A stretch of 64,000 bases of DNA from the NCBI RefSeq assembly GCF_900103445.1, contig NZ_FNHS01000004.1, positions 186,001 through 250,000 on the forward strand. The letters are read 5' to 3'. The DNA comes from Methylobacterium phyllostachyos (lineage in GTDB: Bacteria; Pseudomonadota; Alphaproteobacteria; Rhizobiales; Beijerinckiaceae). Shown one piece after another: positions 63,801 through 64,000 of this stretch; position 1 is the first letter of the stretch; the number at the start of each line of letters is the position of its first letter. The position numbers and the translations under genes were made by a program. Under the pieces are notes generated by a model. That model was not told the origin of the DNA. It worked only from the letters and a program-made list of their open reading frames with translations, and searched no databases.

Positions 63801-64000
63801 CGATGCCCAGGCCCGGCGCCGCGGCATTCTGATCCACGCGCTGCTGCAGCACCTCCCCCGCGTCGAGCGCCAGCGGCGGGAGGCGGCGGGCCTCGCCTTC
63901 GTCGGGTCACGAGCGCCCGGTCTGCCTCGGCCTGCCCATATCGCGATCGTCCGCTCCGTCCTGCGGATCATCGACGATCCGGACCTCGCGCCGCTCTTCG
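60844..64000 (+). CDS. addA: Double-strand break repair helicase AddA (3' end outside window)
   Basis: At least 1052 residues, open to the right edge. UvrD-like helicase motifs: I NAGAGKTKVLTDRV, LTFTKAAAANMA, II VLVDEAQDTNPEQW, then FAVGDPKQSIYGFQG, LTLSFRS, and VMTVHGAKGLEAPVVV. The C-terminal PD-(D/E)XK nuclease domain is not yet reached. The start is probably TTG 60844 (GAGG upstream); GTG 60817 is also possible. It processes double-strand ends with AddB for recombination. The addB gene, usually immediately upstream in alphaproteobacteria, is not here; the second minC is. Confidence 0.92.
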   Translation, partial: MSSIQVQKPFVVDDLTRANQRRAADPRASAWVSANAGAGKTKVLTDRVVRLLLDGSPPGRILCLTFTKAAAANMAIRVFRLLGRWVTLDDDALAAELEELTGERAGPERLRMARRLFARAVETPGGLKIETLHALCERLLHMFPFEANVPARFVVLDDTKAREIFEIEMANVLADAVSNGDTPLSAALARVAPEATGDTLRAAIRSALRARSFIGDAAGLEAAFGRLHGALGLAAEETAERIEAAILEGGPGCQPEDRAALIAALRTGKANDEKLADALAEAEAERARSEGLPDRAEALALYRSVFFTQKDEPKADSSLGTKAVPAAAKAALIAERDRLELLFDRLRAARAHARTQALFQLAAEIHRRVEAQKARLGALDFDDLIHKALDLLARVGAGWVLYKLDRGIDHVLVDEAQDTNPEQWAILRAITQEFAAGEGARTGSRTRFAVGDPKQSIYGFQGAEPREFALTRAAWISESRSAGLTFEDVPLTLSFRSTSLVLQAVDAVFALDAHNEGLSFEDTVRRTVHASARPGAPGAVELWPIAEPEPAAEPDAWTAPVDAPETSAPAIVTARRVAQAVRTWITRGDATGRIWRPGDVLILVRKRGPAFEEVIRALKGLGVPVAGQDRLEVSAHIAVADLVAAGRAGLLPADDLTLATALKTPLVGLTDDDLVRIAARRDLSETLEDALHRHADAGDPAAIRGLAALTNWIALAGLHGPFGFYARLLGPLGGRAKLVARLGGEAGDAIDVFLAAAAQAETAEDAPSLGGFLARYVGAEAGHTVKRDLESGRDEVRVMTVHGAKGLEAPVVVVLDGCEPLGRNDPPLLPLTDAGTALPPVWSGSRTQDCAATEAARAALLARARQEHNRLLYVAMTRAADRLIVAPFRGHERETEAAWCRMIQAGLEAALGAGQTLELSYGPATVWQDGTEAAREREAPPVTAAPRPEPDWLRSPVPPEPEVQTLNPSGALAAADGTRVPPPRLADAQARRRGILIHALLQHLPRVERQRREAAGLAFVGSRAPGLPRPAHIAIVRSVLRIIDDPDLAPLF

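Overview
The window is GC-rich (about 70%) DNA from an alphaproteobacterium, most probably Methylobacterium or a close relative in the Hyphomicrobiales. The evidence is a GcrA-type cell-cycle regulator, a NodS-like methyltransferase, HWE-kinase and response-regulator genes, an AddA helicase-nuclease, and gene content typical of Methylobacteriaceae. The genus is an inference; the class is secure.

Region 1 (1-16.3 kb) is metabolic and stress accessory DNA. It holds an SMP-30 lactonase, a thiamine-diphosphate oxidase/decarboxylase, an enolase-superfamily dehydratase, an internally duplicated membrane protein, gluconate-dehydrogenase subunit 3 and its GMC flavoprotein. Together these suggest oxidation of sugar acids. 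Two MFS exporters, a glycosyltransferase/acyl-CoA dehydrogenase/NodS-like cluster with a stand-alone LigD phosphoesterase inside it, Dps and an SDR follow. Region 2 (16.4-18.4 kb) is a decayed signalling locus: a response regulator, a PAS-HWE kinase split by an in-frame TAG, and the tail of a second receiver.

Region 3 (18.4-33.8 kb) is the mobile part. It opens with a KfrA-like DNA-binding protein. A tight three-gene unit follows: a winged-helix-like protein, an SMC/Rad50-like ABC ATPase with a zinc ribbon, and a PD-(D/E)XK nuclease. This unit is the best candidate for an undescribed conflict (defence) system; it resembles ABC-three-component/Lamassu logic but with a rearranged effector. Next come about 13 small unknown genes in overlapping operons, a metallophosphoesterase and a tyrosine integrase. 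The region ends in the 3' half of a tRNA-Gly(CCC), which marks one attachment end of an integrated element. No matching complete tRNA was found in the window, so the left end may lie outside it.

Region 4 (33.9-37.2 kb) has a small lipoprotein, three paralogous coiled-coil proteins and a secreted repeat protein. Region 5 (37.5-64 kb) is mostly core chromosome: pxpABC (5-oxoprolinase), a class II aldolase, a lytic transglycosylase, pyruvate kinase, a patatin lipoprotein, gcrA, a TAXI binding protein, cysK, small hydrophilic proteins, typA, an ABC exporter with a degenerate nucleotide-binding domain, a cytochrome P450, minCDE with a second minC, and the start of addA, which runs off the right edge.
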